Assembly (NCBI GenBank): GCA_965216335.1
Contig: OZ244154.1
Span: forward strand, 3,534,001-3,598,000
Origin: JAHEJE01 sp965216335
GTDB taxonomy: Bacteria > Pseudomonadota > Alphaproteobacteria > Rhizobiales > Aestuariivirgaceae
Direction of reading: 5' to 3'
DNA length: 64,000 nt
In this document: in pieces, positions 44,924 to 53,680 of the stretch
How positions within the stretch are numbered: position 1 is the first letter of the stretch
Layout: each line of letters begins with the position of its first letter
Position numbers and translations under genes: made by a program
Notes under the pieces: generated by a model
The model's database searches: none
Told to the model about the DNA's origin: nothing
What the model saw: only the letters and a program-made list of their open reading frames with translations

Positions 44924-47077
44924 TTGGAAAGGCCAATTTTCGACATTCACAGTGCCGAGCCGGACCCGCTGCTCAATTGTCTGATCGCGATCGCGGCGTT
45001 TCACGATCGTGCCGTATCTCCCGATGCGCTGACAGCCGGTCTGCCGCTTGTCCAGGGCAGGTTGACGCCCGCCCTGTTCGAACGCGCTGCCAACCGGGCC
45101 GGCTACGCCGCCAAAGTCGTCCGCCGCCCGCTGAGCAAACTCCACCCGGTAACGCTGCCCGCCATACTTCTGCTTGAAGACGCAGACGCCTGTGTGGTGA
45201 TCAAGCGGCTCTCTAAACGCACCTTCGAGATTTTCGACCCGCTCACCCAATCCCGCGCCACGGCAAATCTCAGCGAGCTAGAGGACGCCTATAGCGGCCG
45301 CGCCATTCTGGTCAAGCCGCAACTCGATGTGACGACACGCGCCGGGGAAACCGGACTTAAGACTTCCGGCCACTGGTTCTGGGGTGTCGTGCGCCAGTTG
45401 TGGCCGGCCTATCTGCAGGTCATTATTGCCGCTGCTTTCATCAACGTCCTCGCCTTGGCCTCGCCACTGTTCATCATGAACGTCTACGACCGCGTTCTGC
45501 CCAACAAGGCGATCTCGACCCTGTGGGTGCTGGCGGCTGGTATCGGCCTGGCCATCCTGTTCGACCTGATCCTGCGGTCTCTGCGCGGCTGGCTGATCGA
45601 CGCCGCTGGCCGGCGCGCCGATGTCCTCTTGTCGGGTCGGATTTTCGAGCATGTCCTGAGCATTCGTCTCAGCAACCGGCCCAACACCACGGGCAGCTTC
45701 GCCAATCAGCTGCGCGAATTCGATTCCGTGCGCGAGTTCTTCACCTCCGGAACCCTGGCGACGGTCACCGATGTGGCCTTTTTCGCGCTGTTTCTGTTCG
45801 TCATTCACCGGATCGGCGGTCCGATCGCCATCATTCCGGCCGTCGCCGCGGCACTTGTTCTGCTCATCGGTCTGATCCTGCAGTTCCCGCTGCGCAAGGC
45901 GGCGCAGAAGACACTGGCCGAGTCCGCCTACCGGCATTCGCTGCTGGTCGAGGCAATCGGGGCGCTCGAGACCGTCAAGACCATCCGTGCCGAGGGCGCC
46001 CTGCAGCGCATTTGGGAACGCCTCGTCGGCCGGACCGCCACGACGCTCGAAAAGGCCCGACGTATCCAGGCACTGATCCTCAACATGACCATTGCCGTCC
46101 AGCAATTGGTCACTGTCGGTATCGTTGTGCTTGGCGCCTATCTGTTCGACAGCGGCGATGTCTCCATGGGCGCCATCATCGCCTGCGTGATCCTCGGCGG
46201 CCGCAGCGTGGCGCCGTTCGGCCAGTTCGCGACGTTGATCGCCCGGTCGCAGCAGTCCTTCGCCGCCCTGAAGACGCTCAACGACCTGATGGGCATGGAG
46301 AGTGAACGCCCGGATGGAAAGAACTTCGTCTCCCAGCCGATCACCGACGGCAGGATCGATTTCCAGGCCGTAGAGTTCGCCTATCCCGGTGCCCCGAACC
46401 CGGCGATCAAGGATTTCAGCCTCAGCATCAAGCCCGGCGAGAAGGTTGGCATTATCGGCAAGATCGGCTCCGGCAAGACGACGATCGGGCGCTTGCTTGG
46501 CGGAATCTATGACGCACAGGGCGGTTCGATCCTCGTCGACGGTATCGATATCCGCCAGTATCACCCTTACGAGCTGCGCCGCGCCGTCGGCATTGTCGGA
46601 CAGGATTCCGACCTGTTCTTCGGCACCTTGCGCTCCAACATCCTGATGGGTTTCCCCAACGCTACCGATGAACAGATGATCCGCGCCTGCCAGCTCGCCG
46701 GTGTCGATGACTTTGCCAACAAGCACCCGTCCGGTTTCGACATGCCGGTCGGCGAGCGCGGCAGTCTGTTGTCTGGCGGCCAGAAGCAGGCCGTCGCGCT
46801 GGCCCGCATCCTGCTGCTGGAACCGCGCATTGTCTTTCTCGACGAGCCGTCCGGCTCCATGGACCTGGCCAGCGAGCGGCTGCTGATCAAGCATCTGCGC
46901 GATGCCTTTGATGACGGTCAGACAGTTGTCTTGTCGACTCACCGCTACAGTATGCTAGAACTGGTCGACCGCCTGGTCGTGATCTCCAACGGCAAGGTTG
47001 CCGCCGATGGTCCGAAGGACAAAGTCCTCGATGCCCTGAAAGCTCAGAGCAGTCGCAGAAAGGTGGTAAAGCCTTGA
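44924..47077 (+). CDS. Type I secretion permease/ATPase (LapB-like)
   Basis: A 717-aa protein with three parts. Residues 1-135 form an N-terminal C39 peptidase-like domain without a convincing catalytic Cys-His pair, so probably substrate-binding only. Residues 155-430 are an exporter membrane domain with about six helices. Residues 475-715 are an intact ATPase with IIGKIGSGKTTIG, LLSGGQKQAVALARIL and IVFLDEPSGSMD. This is the layout of LapB-type transporters of giant adhesins and RTX proteins. It starts with TTG 44924, preceded by GGGAGAG. It works with the TolC-like and HlyD-like proteins encoded nearby. Confidence 0.9.
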   Translation: MERPIFDIHSAEPDPLLNCLIAIAAFHDRAVSPDALTAGLPLVQGRLTPALFERAANRAGYAAKVVRRPLSKLHPVTLPAILLLEDADACVVIKRLSKRTFEIFDPLTQSRATANLSELEDAYSGRAILVKPQLDVTTRAGETGLKTSGHWFWGVVRQLWPAYLQVIIAAAFINVLALASPLFIMNVYDRVLPNKAISTLWVLAAGIGLAILFDLILRSLRGWLIDAAGRRADVLLSGRIFEHVLSIRLSNRPNTTGSFANQLREFDSVREFFTSGTLATVTDVAFFALFLFVIHRIGGPIAIIPAVAAALVLLIGLILQFPLRKAAQKTLAESAYRHSLLVEAIGALETVKTIRAEGALQRIWERLVGRTATTLEKARRIQALILNMTIAVQQLVTVGIVVLGAYLFDSGDVSMGAIIACVILGGRSVAPFGQFATLIARSQQSFAALKTLNDLMGMESERPDGKNFVSQPITDGRIDFQAVEFAYPGAPNPAIKDFSLSIKPGEKVGIIGKIGSGKTTIGRLLGGIYDAQGGSILVDGIDIRQYHPYELRRAVGIVGQDSDLFFGTLRSNILMGFPNATDEQMIRACQLAGVDDFANKHPSGFDMPVGERGSLLSGGQKQAVALARILLLEPRIVFLDEPSGSMDLASERLLIKHLRDAFDDGQTVVLSTHRYSMLELVDRLVVISNGKVAADGPKDKVLDALKAQSSRRKVVKP

Positions 47078-47242
47078 AAATATTGAAACATGCTGGGTGG
47101 AAAATTTCTCGCCGTAGCGTTGCCCAATTGCAACAAGGTGAAAATTTGCCCCAGCGTACACAATAACAGTGTTGTTCGCGGCCACGCCGCTGTTATACAT
47201 AGAAGGTCACGGGATTGCCTTGATTTGGAAGGGGCGGATGAG

Positions 47243-47617
47243 ATGAAGATGAAATCAATTTTTGCCGGTGCATTTGCTGTGGCTCTTGGAGTGAGTGCAG
47301 GTGCGGCCCTGGCTGCCGATTATGTCGGCCCGCCGGCTGATGGCGCCACGCAATGCCTGCGGGCATTCACCTCGCCGATGCTTGATCTGCCGCGCGATGA
47401 AATGATCTCCGCAGTCAACCAGAAGTATGACCATTCTCTGGAAGTTTCAGAGCGCAAGTCGGTGATCTACAATCAGAGCCAGCTGTTCACCTGGGCCAGC
47501 GAGGCCAAGGTCAGCTGCGCCAAGGCCGTTGGCTTCCTGGCCCATGGCGAGGCCAATGCCGAGCAGATCAGCGAATGCGATTGCTTCTACAGCCGCATGC
47601 GCATGCTGATGCGCTGA
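47243..47617 (+). CDS. Small exported cysteine-containing hypothetical protein
   Basis: A 124-aa protein starting MKMKSIFAGAFAVALGVSAGAALAADYV, with a signal peptide probably cleaved after ALA (residue about 24). The mature part of about 100 residues holds four cysteines (TQCLRAF, VSCAKAV, ECDCFY), compatible with disulfides in the periplasm. GGAAGGGG precedes ATG 47243. It follows the LapB-like gene and ends at a strong terminator. I do not recognise the family; a periplasmic accessory role in the secretion locus is inferred from position. Confidence 0.7.
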   Translation: MKMKSIFAGAFAVALGVSAGAALAADYVGPPADGATQCLRAFTSPMLDLPRDEMISAVNQKYDHSLEVSERKSVIYNQSQLFTWASEAKVSCAKAVGFLAHGEANAEQISECDCFYSRMRMLMR

Positions 47618-47676
47618 TCGGCCTGTCCTTCTCTCAGGTCCGACCCGGCCGGGAGATGCAGAAGCGATAGAACACC

Positions 47677-47707
47677 AAAACCGCTGCCTGAGGGCGGCGG
47701 TTTTTTT
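47677..47707 (+). terminator. Rho-independent terminator
   Basis: A stem AAACCGCTGCC/GGCGGCGGTTT, with a 4-nt loop (TGAG) and seven T at 47701-47707. It closes the lapB-like operon, 60 bp before the insertion sequence. Confidence 0.9.
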
Positions 47708-47762
47708 GTGACGACGGCACTTGCAGACGCGCGCGAGGACGCCCGCTGTCGGCCAAACAAGT

Positions 47763-47770
47763 AACCCACC
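47763..47770. repeat. Target-site duplication, left copy (AACCCACC)
   Basis: Eight bases identical to 49093-49100 on the other side of the insertion sequence; 8 bp is the usual duplication length for IS256-family transposition. Confidence 0.85.
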
Positions 47771-49092
47771 GGTAGTGTCCAGAGTCTTTCGCACTTTTTG
47801 TCATGCGACGGCGGTTCCTTGGGGTTGGTTTTTCATTGCAGTCAGCGGGTCCATGTTCATGTAGCGCCTCGTTGACCACTGGGTTCCAGCAATGTGTCTC
47901 AACCTGGCTGCAGCCAGGTTGAGACAGGATTGTCCGTCCGGGAAAGCCCCGACCACCCTGGTTCGCCGTCTGATCTCGCGCATCAGCCGCTCCAGCGGAT
48001 TGTTGGTGCGCAACTTGATCCAGTGACTGTCCGGGAACGCATAGAAGGTCAGCGTCTCGCCAATCTTGTCCTCAACCAGCTCTGCCGCCTTGCCCATGCG
48101 CTGGCGGCGCAGCTCGGCCGCGACCGCTTCGGCCTTGTCGGTGGCCGCCTGCCGGTTCTCCTGGGCATGGATGGCCTTCAGCATGTGGCTCACCTGGCGC
48201 ATCTTGCCTGCCGGCACATGACTGAAGACATTGCGATAGAAATGCACCATGCAGCGCTGCCACCGGGTCTCGGGCAGATAGTCGGCAACGCTCTCCACCA
48301 GGCCACGACAGGCGTCTGATACCACCAGCTCCACACCATTCAGGCCCCGGTCCACCAGATGGCGCAGGAACGACGACCATCCGGACTTGTCCTCCTTGGC
48401 CCCCTCGCAGATGCCCAGAACCTCGCGATAGCCATCCGAGGTCACGCCAATCGCCACCAGCAGCGAGACGTTGCGCACCTCACCGGCCCATGAGCGCTTC
48501 ATCACGATACCATCGAGAAAGACATACGGATGTGAGCCCTCAATCGGCTTGTGGCGCCATTCCTCGATCTTGGCATAGATCTTCTTGTTGAGGTTCGACA
48601 CCGTCGACGGGCTCACCCGCGTGCCCCACAGCGCCTCGGTGATGTCTTCGACCCGGCGCACCGAAACACCCGCCAGATACATCTCGATCAAAGCTTCCTC
48701 GACGCTGCTCTCGCGGCGCTGGTAGCGTTCTATGATCGCCGTCTCGAATGTTTGTCGCCGCAGCTTCGGCACCTTCAGCTTGACCGCGCCGGCCTTGGTG
48801 TGAAGCGACCGGTCGTAGCTGCCAGCGCGTGTGTCGGTCCGAGCCTCACTGCGCTCATACCGGCCAGCCCCGCACAACCGGTCGGCCTCGGCATCCAGCA
48901 TCGCATTCAAGGCTTCTTCAACCGTGCCGCGCACCATCTCGCCAAGGTGATCGCGTATCCGCGCCTCGTCGATCTGGATCACCTGACCCATCGCCTTGGT
49001 CTCCGTATCATCACTCATCGTCTCGCTCCTCTCACTCAGTGTGAAAGGAACCACCGCATCAGGCAAATGTGCGAAAGACTCTCTACGTTATC
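47771..49092 (-). mobile_element. Complete IS256-family insertion sequence, 1322 bp
   Basis: It has terminal inverted repeats of 24 bp (19 of 24 match), with an exact 14-bp core AGAGTCTTTCGCAC at 47781-47794 and its complement at 49069-49082. One transposase gene fills the element. AACCCACC is duplicated on both sides. The length and duplication size fit IS256. It sits in the gap between a terminator and the first BTLCP peptidase gene and breaks no gene. Confidence 0.9.
47801..49018 (-). CDS. IS256-family transposase
   Basis: A 405-aa DDE transposase of the Transposase_mut family. The first catalytic Asp is in PYVFLDGIVMKRSW, the second in ELVVSDACRGL, and the Glu is near RTNNPLERLMREIRRRTR. 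The segment ETRWQRCMVHFYRNVFSHVP is a family hallmark. It appears full-length, so the element may still be active. ATG 49018 is chosen (MSDDTETKAMGQV). Confidence 0.95.
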   Translation of the reverse strand: MSDDTETKAMGQVIQIDEARIRDHLGEMVRGTVEEALNAMLDAEADRLCGAGRYERSEARTDTRAGSYDRSLHTKAGAVKLKVPKLRRQTFETAIIERYQRRESSVEEALIEMYLAGVSVRRVEDITEALWGTRVSPSTVSNLNKKIYAKIEEWRHKPIEGSHPYVFLDGIVMKRSWAGEVRNVSLLVAIGVTSDGYREVLGICEGAKEDKSGWSSFLRHLVDRGLNGVELVVSDACRGLVESVADYLPETRWQRCMVHFYRNVFSHVPAGKMRQVSHMLKAIHAQENRQAATDKAEAVAAELRRQRMGKAAELVEDKIGETLTFYAFPDSHWIKLRTNNPLERLMREIRRRTRVVGAFPDGQSCLNLAAARLRHIAGTQWSTRRYMNMDPLTAMKNQPQGTAVA

Positions 49093-49100
49093 AACCCACC
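49093..49100. repeat. Target-site duplication, right copy (AACCCACC)
   Basis: Direct repeat partner of 47763-47770. Confidence 0.85.
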
Positions 49101-49136
49101 CCGGCAAATCGATCGCCAGAGACCGCCCGCCTCGCC

Positions 49137-50144
49137 TTAGCGAGAGGCGACGCGGCGGGCTTTGACATGCAGCCAGTGCTGTTCCCGGTTCAGCGAGTAG
49201 ACCGGCAGATAGTGCTTGAAGCCAGTATTGCCGCGCACCTTGTCGCTCAGGCTGTCGAGGATCATCTCGCCGTCCGCGGTGTTTACGGCCAGCACGGCAT
49301 GGCCGACCTTGCGGCGCTTGTCCCTGACCACAACGATGCGCAGATCGCGCTCATCCCAGCCGAGTTCCACCAGGCTGGCGAATTTCAGGATGGTGAAGTC
49401 CTCGCAATCGCCGCCAGCATCGAGAAACTCAAGGGGCGTCGCCCAATAGTCCTTGCGCCCGAAGATCTGCGGATCCTCGCTGTAGGCTACGAGGTCATTG
49501 ATCCGCTTGTTGATCGCCGCAAGCTGCGCCTTGCCCTTCAGATGACGCACCTCAGCGACAACCTTGCGCCACCGGCTGAAGCGTTCCGGGCATTTCAGCG
49601 CTCCGGTCTCGCAGAACGAATAGAGCGGCAACTCATTGTCCAAGCGTTGCATGGCCTGTTGCCAGGCAACGCCGCCGCCGCGCGGGTTGGTCCTGAACTC
49701 CATCGTCCCCAATATGTCCCGGCGCGGTGTGCGTTTGGCCCGCGCCTGTTTGCGTCGGTCCAGTGCGACACCCATGGCCGAGATCGCCGCTGCCGTTGCG
49801 CGGTCCGGCAAGCCTGGCGCCGGGGTCAGCCTGGCCTGTTTGGTGTGCGTCACGATCGTGCCGGCGGCAGGGGCTGCCGGTGGCGGTGGGGCAGGGACGT
49901 CGGGCAACGTGAATACGTCTGCCGTGATCGCGGTCAGCTCAACCTCAAGCGCGGCAGGGACCTTGAAGGCCTCATCCAGCTGATAGGCACGCGCCAGCGT
50001 ACCGGAGAACTCAAAAACGGCCAGCCCGGCAAGCGTGATCGCAAAGGTACACGAGTTGATGAGGTGGCGCCGCCCCTTCCGCTTTGGTTGGCGGGGTTGC
50101 GCGGCCGGCTCGTGGCGGCGCGTACGGCGCGGGGACCTGGACAT
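49137..50144 (-). CDS. LapG-like transglutaminase-like cysteine peptidase (BTLCP), membrane-anchored
   Basis: A 335-aa protein. A basic N-terminus is followed by one hydrophobic segment (residues about 30-54) and a proline-rich linker (80-95). Residues 145-325 form the bacterial transglutaminase-like cysteine proteinase domain, with C247 (GGDCEDF), H282 (VGHAVLAV) and D297 (LDSLSD) as the triad. LapG of Pseudomonas is the known member; it clips the N-terminus of the LapA adhesin and so frees it from its secretion pore. Position beside a type I secretion operon supports that role. It is paralogous to the next gene. Confidence 0.8.
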   Translation of the reverse strand: MSRSPRRTRRHEPAAQPRQPKRKGRRHLINSCTFAITLAGLAVFEFSGTLARAYQLDEAFKVPAALEVELTAITADVFTLPDVPAPPPPAAPAAGTIVTHTKQARLTPAPGLPDRATAAAISAMGVALDRRKQARAKRTPRRDILGTMEFRTNPRGGGVAWQQAMQRLDNELPLYSFCETGALKCPERFSRWRKVVAEVRHLKGKAQLAAINKRINDLVAYSEDPQIFGRKDYWATPLEFLDAGGDCEDFTILKFASLVELGWDERDLRIVVVRDKRRKVGHAVLAVNTADGEMILDSLSDKVRGNTGFKHYLPVYSLNREQHWLHVKARRVASR

Positions 50145-50365
50145 ATCTCGAACGCTCTACTGACAAACCACTTGTTAACCATAATTGTGACGCCGAAAGA
50201 TTGACCGATGGTTAAGCGAAGGGGATTTGGCCTGAAACGGCTGCGCCGCAACGGAGCAACTCGCGCCGAACAGCCGACCCGCAACTCCGGCATGAATGGA
50301 AAACCGCTGCCGGCCCCCGCAAGGAGCACCCGTGAGCAAAACGCTCGCCCGGCGCCGCCGGCGCC

Positions 50366-51235
50366 CTATTGGATTGAGGTTGCGAGTGACAGGCTGCCGC
50401 GCAGAACGACGGAACGCTTGGAGCGTTTCTGGTTTTTGGCGTAGTCGGGCAACAGGGCCTGGGCCTGCTGCGGCGTCTGCCCGCTGGCCCGTACGGCGGC
50501 CACACGGGTCTTTGAACGCTTGCGTGCGGCGACGTTGATCCAATTGCCCCTGCGGTTGAGCGAGTAGAACGGCCGGTAGCGCTTGATGGCCGTATGCAGG
50601 CTCGGCCGGTTGCGCAGGCTGTCCAGAATGTAGGTCTTGCCGTTCATCTTGACGGCCAGCACGGCGTGACCGATGCGGCGCACGGTATCCTGCACGATCA
50701 TGATGCGCATGCTGTCTTCCGGCACGCCCAGCTCGGCCAGGGTGAAGTATTTCAGCGTGACATAGTCTTCGCAGTCGCCCCGGCCGGTCAGGCTTTCAAT
50801 CGGCGATGCCCAATAGTCCCTGCGCCCGAACTGCTTGATATCGTCTGCGTAGCGCACCAGGCTGTTGATCTTGCCGTTGGCGGCTGCGAGCAGGTCATAA
50901 CCTTTGAGGCTCTTCATGCGCTTCATTGCTCTTCGCCAGGCTCTGACCTTGCGGTGGCAGTTCGCATTACCCGCACTGCATTTGCGGTAGGTTTTGCGTT
51001 CGCCGCGCACCTTCTTCTGCAGCCTGTTCCATTCCCTGGCGAAGCGTCCGCCCTTGGTGCGCAGTTCCAGGCTGCCGAAGGTGTAGAATGGTGCCTTCTT
51101 GCTGTGACTGGCCTGCTGCAGGGAACTGCTGTCGCCCGGCGTCAACGGCAGAGCGTTGGCGGCCTGCATCGACATTGTCACCAGCAATGCCGAGCCGAGC
51201 ACCAGCCCGGCCCACTTCGGCAGTTGCGAGCACAC
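50366..51235 (-). CDS. LapG-like transglutaminase-like cysteine peptidase (BTLCP), second copy
   Basis: A 289-aa protein from GTG 51235. The N-terminal LPKWAGLVLGSALLVTMSM plus AANA looks like a signal peptide. The peptidase domain has C155 (RGDCEDY), H190 (IGHAVLAV) and D205 (ILDSL), the LapG triad. The C-terminal tail is basic (RKRSKTRV). The start is uncertain: the frame stays open to a GTG at 51379 inside the hlyD-like gene. It is probably co-transcribed after the HlyD-like gene, which ties it to the secretion system. Confidence 0.75.
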   Translation of the reverse strand: MCSQLPKWAGLVLGSALLVTMSMQAANALPLTPGDSSSLQQASHSKKAPFYTFGSLELRTKGGRFAREWNRLQKKVRGERKTYRKCSAGNANCHRKVRAWRRAMKRMKSLKGYDLLAAANGKINSLVRYADDIKQFGRRDYWASPIESLTGRGDCEDYVTLKYFTLAELGVPEDSMRIMIVQDTVRRIGHAVLAVKMNGKTYILDSLRNRPSLHTAIKRYRPFYSLNRRGNWINVAARKRSKTRVAAVRASGQTPQQAQALLPDYAKNQKRSKRSVVLRGSLSLATSIQ

Positions 51236-51314
51236 CGCATGACCGGCGCGTAGCGCAAACGGTTCGGTTGCATCGTAATGTGGTTCAAGATGGACTAAAG
51301 AAAAAGATGGACTT

Positions 51315-52646
51315 TTATCTTTCCCTGAGCGCCTCGGTCCTGGCTTTGTTGATTGGTTTGAGCAAGTAGTCCAGGACACTCTTCTTCCCCGTCAGGATGT
51401 CGACACTGGCGACCATGCCGGGGATGATAGACAGGTTGTCTTGCTGCCCGCCTAATTGGTTGGATAAAGTTTTAATCGTCACCAAATAAAACACTTCACG
51501 CGATACCTCATCGACGGAGCTGTCGGCGGAAATCTTCTGTACAACGCCCTCCAGACCGCCATAAATCGAGAAGTCATAGGCGGTAATCTTGACCAGCGCG
51601 GGCTGGTCCGGATGGACGAAGGCGATGTCTGCCGGGCGAACCTTTGCCTCGATCAGCAGCGATTCTTCCAGCGGTACGATCTCGACCAGGGTCTCGCCGG
51701 CACGCACCACGCCGCCCACGGTGTTCACGCTCATCGCGTTCACGATACCGTCGACGGGGGAGCGAACATCAGCGCGCACCACCCGGTCGCGGGCAGCGCG
51801 CAGCGTCTCCTCGACGACCGCCAGCTCGGCGGTGCGCTGGCTGAGTTCCGATTGCGCCTCCTGCCGGAACCGCAAGGTCTGCTCGCCTTCCTGGGCCTGC
51901 GCCTCGCGGATCGCCGCCTGCAGGCGCGGAATGGCTTCCTGCGAGGTCTTCAACTGACCGTCGAGATCGGCGATTTCGCGCTTCAGCCGCAGCACGTCGG
52001 TTTTCGGCACGATGCCGCGTTTGGCCAGCGGCGCCTTGATGCGTTCTTCCTCCCGGGCCAGCTTCAGGTTCTGCGATATTCGCGCCATGTTGGCTTCGAG
52101 TTCCGAAAGCTCGCGTTGGCGCTGGCTCACCCGCTCGGCAAGAATGTTGACCTGCGAGCTCAGGCTCTGTTGGCGGGCATAGTAGAGCTGCAGCTCGGTG
52201 GCGATTGTATTCGGCGCCAGTTTGGCGAGCTCTTCGGGGTATTCCAGCGCACTGCCGATCTCAGCCGACAGCTCGTGCCGCAAGCGCAGGATCTGAGCCT
52301 TGAGACTGGTCTGCTTGGCGCGGACCTCGCCGAGGTTGGAGGAAAATCCGGTATCGTCGATGCGCACCAGCACATCGCCGCGCTTGACCAGATCGCCGGT
52401 CTGCACCAGCAGCTCCTTGACGATGCCGCCTTCAAGGCTTTGCACCACCTGATTCTTGCTCGATGGCACCACCCGGCCTTCGCCGCGCGTCACCTCGTCC
52501 AGTTCGGCCCAGTTCGCCCACACCAGAAAACTCGCGAACATCACCGTCAGTGCGCTGAGAAACACCACCGTCTGTTTCGGCGGGCCCTTGTGCAAGGCCG
52601 CATTGTATTCCGTGGCAAAATCGAGATCGTCACGATTGTAGGACAT
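51315..52646 (-). CDS. HlyD family type I secretion periplasmic adaptor (LapC-like)
   Basis: A 443-aa membrane-fusion protein. One N-terminal membrane helix (residues about 25-45) is followed by a lipoyl/hairpin layout: RIDDTGFSSNLGEVRAKQ, a long coiled coil (residues 110-285) and VRSPVDGIVNAMSVNTVGGV. It links the LapB-like inner-membrane protein to the TolC-like channel. It lies on the opposite strand from those two, so the machine is encoded in two divergent transcripts. The BTLCP genes follow it. Confidence 0.9.
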   Translation of the reverse strand: MSYNRDDLDFATEYNAALHKGPPKQTVVFLSALTVMFASFLVWANWAELDEVTRGEGRVVPSSKNQVVQSLEGGIVKELLVQTGDLVKRGDVLVRIDDTGFSSNLGEVRAKQTSLKAQILRLRHELSAEIGSALEYPEELAKLAPNTIATELQLYYARQQSLSSQVNILAERVSQRQRELSELEANMARISQNLKLAREEERIKAPLAKRGIVPKTDVLRLKREIADLDGQLKTSQEAIPRLQAAIREAQAQEGEQTLRFRQEAQSELSQRTAELAVVEETLRAARDRVVRADVRSPVDGIVNAMSVNTVGGVVRAGETLVEIVPLEESLLIEAKVRPADIAFVHPDQPALVKITAYDFSIYGGLEGVVQKISADSSVDEVSREVFYLVTIKTLSNQLGGQQDNLSIIPGMVASVDILTGKKSVLDYLLKPINKARTEALRER

Positions 52647-52710
52647 CGCTACCTGCTGGAGAAAGCATCATCGCCGCAATTGATTTGATCGTCTTATAGC
52701 ACAATGCAAA

Positions 52711-52739
52711 TGGCCGGGCGAATACCCTTCGCCCGGCCA
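52711..52739 (-). terminator. Perfect 12-bp hairpin after the aap operon
   Basis: TGGCCGGGCGAA (52711-52722) and its exact complement (52728-52739) enclose a 5-nt loop. It lies 128 bp beyond the aapP stop. The T-run on the minus strand is weak, so it may act as an mRNA 3' stabiliser as much as a terminator. Confidence 0.6.
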
Positions 52740-52866
52740 ACTGCAATTGGCGAGTTTCGATCCGTCATGCCAGACAACGTTGTGCCTGACATGTAGCCAT
52801 GTCGAAAACCGTTGTCACCTCAACACGCTACATCTATCAGCAAAGCGAACGCCAATGCCGCCGGCA

Positions 52867-53658
52867 TCAGTGAATGATCTGGCTGAGGAACAGTTGTGTG
52901 CGTTCGTGCTGCGGGTTGGAGAAGAACGGCTCGGGCTCGTTCTGCTCGATGATCTCGCCGCCGTCCATGAAGATCACCCGGTCGGCAACCTGGCGGGCAA
53001 AGCCCATCTCGTGCGTCACGCACAGCATGGTCATACCGCTTTCGGCGAGCTCAACCATGGTTTCCAGCACTTCCTTAATCATTTCCGGATCGAGCGCCGA
53101 TGTCGGCTCATCGAACAGCATGATCTTGGGATCCATGCACAGCGAGCGGGCAATCGCCACACGCTGCTGCTGGCCGCCGGATAGCTGGCCGGGATACTTG
53201 CCCGCCTGATCGGGAATGCGCACCCGCTCCAGGAAGTACATCGCCTTTTCCTCGGCTTCCTTCTTGGGCGTGTGCCGCACCCAGATCGGGCCATAGGTGC
53301 AGTTCTCCAGGATCGTCATGTGCGGAAACAGGTTGAAGTGCTGGAAGCACATGCCGACCTCGCGGCGCACCGCCTCGATGTTCCTGACATTCGCCGTCAG
53401 CTCATTGCCGTCGACGATGATTTGCCCCTGCTGGTGATCCTCCAGCCGGTTGATGCAGCGGATCATTGTCGACTTGCCCGACCCAGACGGTCCGCAAATG
53501 ACGATGCGCTCCTTTGGCTTCACATCCAGGTGGATGTTCTTCAGGACGTGAAAGTCGCCATACCATTTGTGCATGCCGATGATGCGGATGATCGGTTCGG
53601 CGTCGACATCGATGCTCGATGCCATCGCCGACTTGCTGGTTGTCTCTACTGCAGCCAT
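52867..53658 (-). CDS. aapP: General L-amino acid ABC importer ATPase
   Basis: A 263-aa polar amino-acid ABC ATPase with CGPSGSGKSTMIRCINRLE, LSGGQQQRVAIARSL and IMLFDEPTSALDPEM. The order J-Q-M-P on the minus strand is that of the rhizobial aap general amino-acid transporter. GGAGG precedes ATG 53658. Confidence 0.9.
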   Translation of the reverse strand: MAAVETTSKSAMASSIDVDAEPIIRIIGMHKWYGDFHVLKNIHLDVKPKERIVICGPSGSGKSTMIRCINRLEDHQQGQIIVDGNELTANVRNIEAVRREVGMCFQHFNLFPHMTILENCTYGPIWVRHTPKKEAEEKAMYFLERVRIPDQAGKYPGQLSGGQQQRVAIARSLCMDPKIMLFDEPTSALDPEMIKEVLETMVELAESGMTMLCVTHEMGFARQVADRVIFMDGGEIIEQNEPEPFFSNPQHERTQLFLSQIIH

Positions 53659-53680
53659 TTCAGGTCCTCCCCAACAGCAC

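Noticed and set aside
45278..46942. 554-codon open frame on the minus strand across the LapB-like gene
   Set aside because: Antisense shadow of an intact type I secretion ATPase; composition is low-complexity Asp/Gly/Gln and there is no ribosome site.
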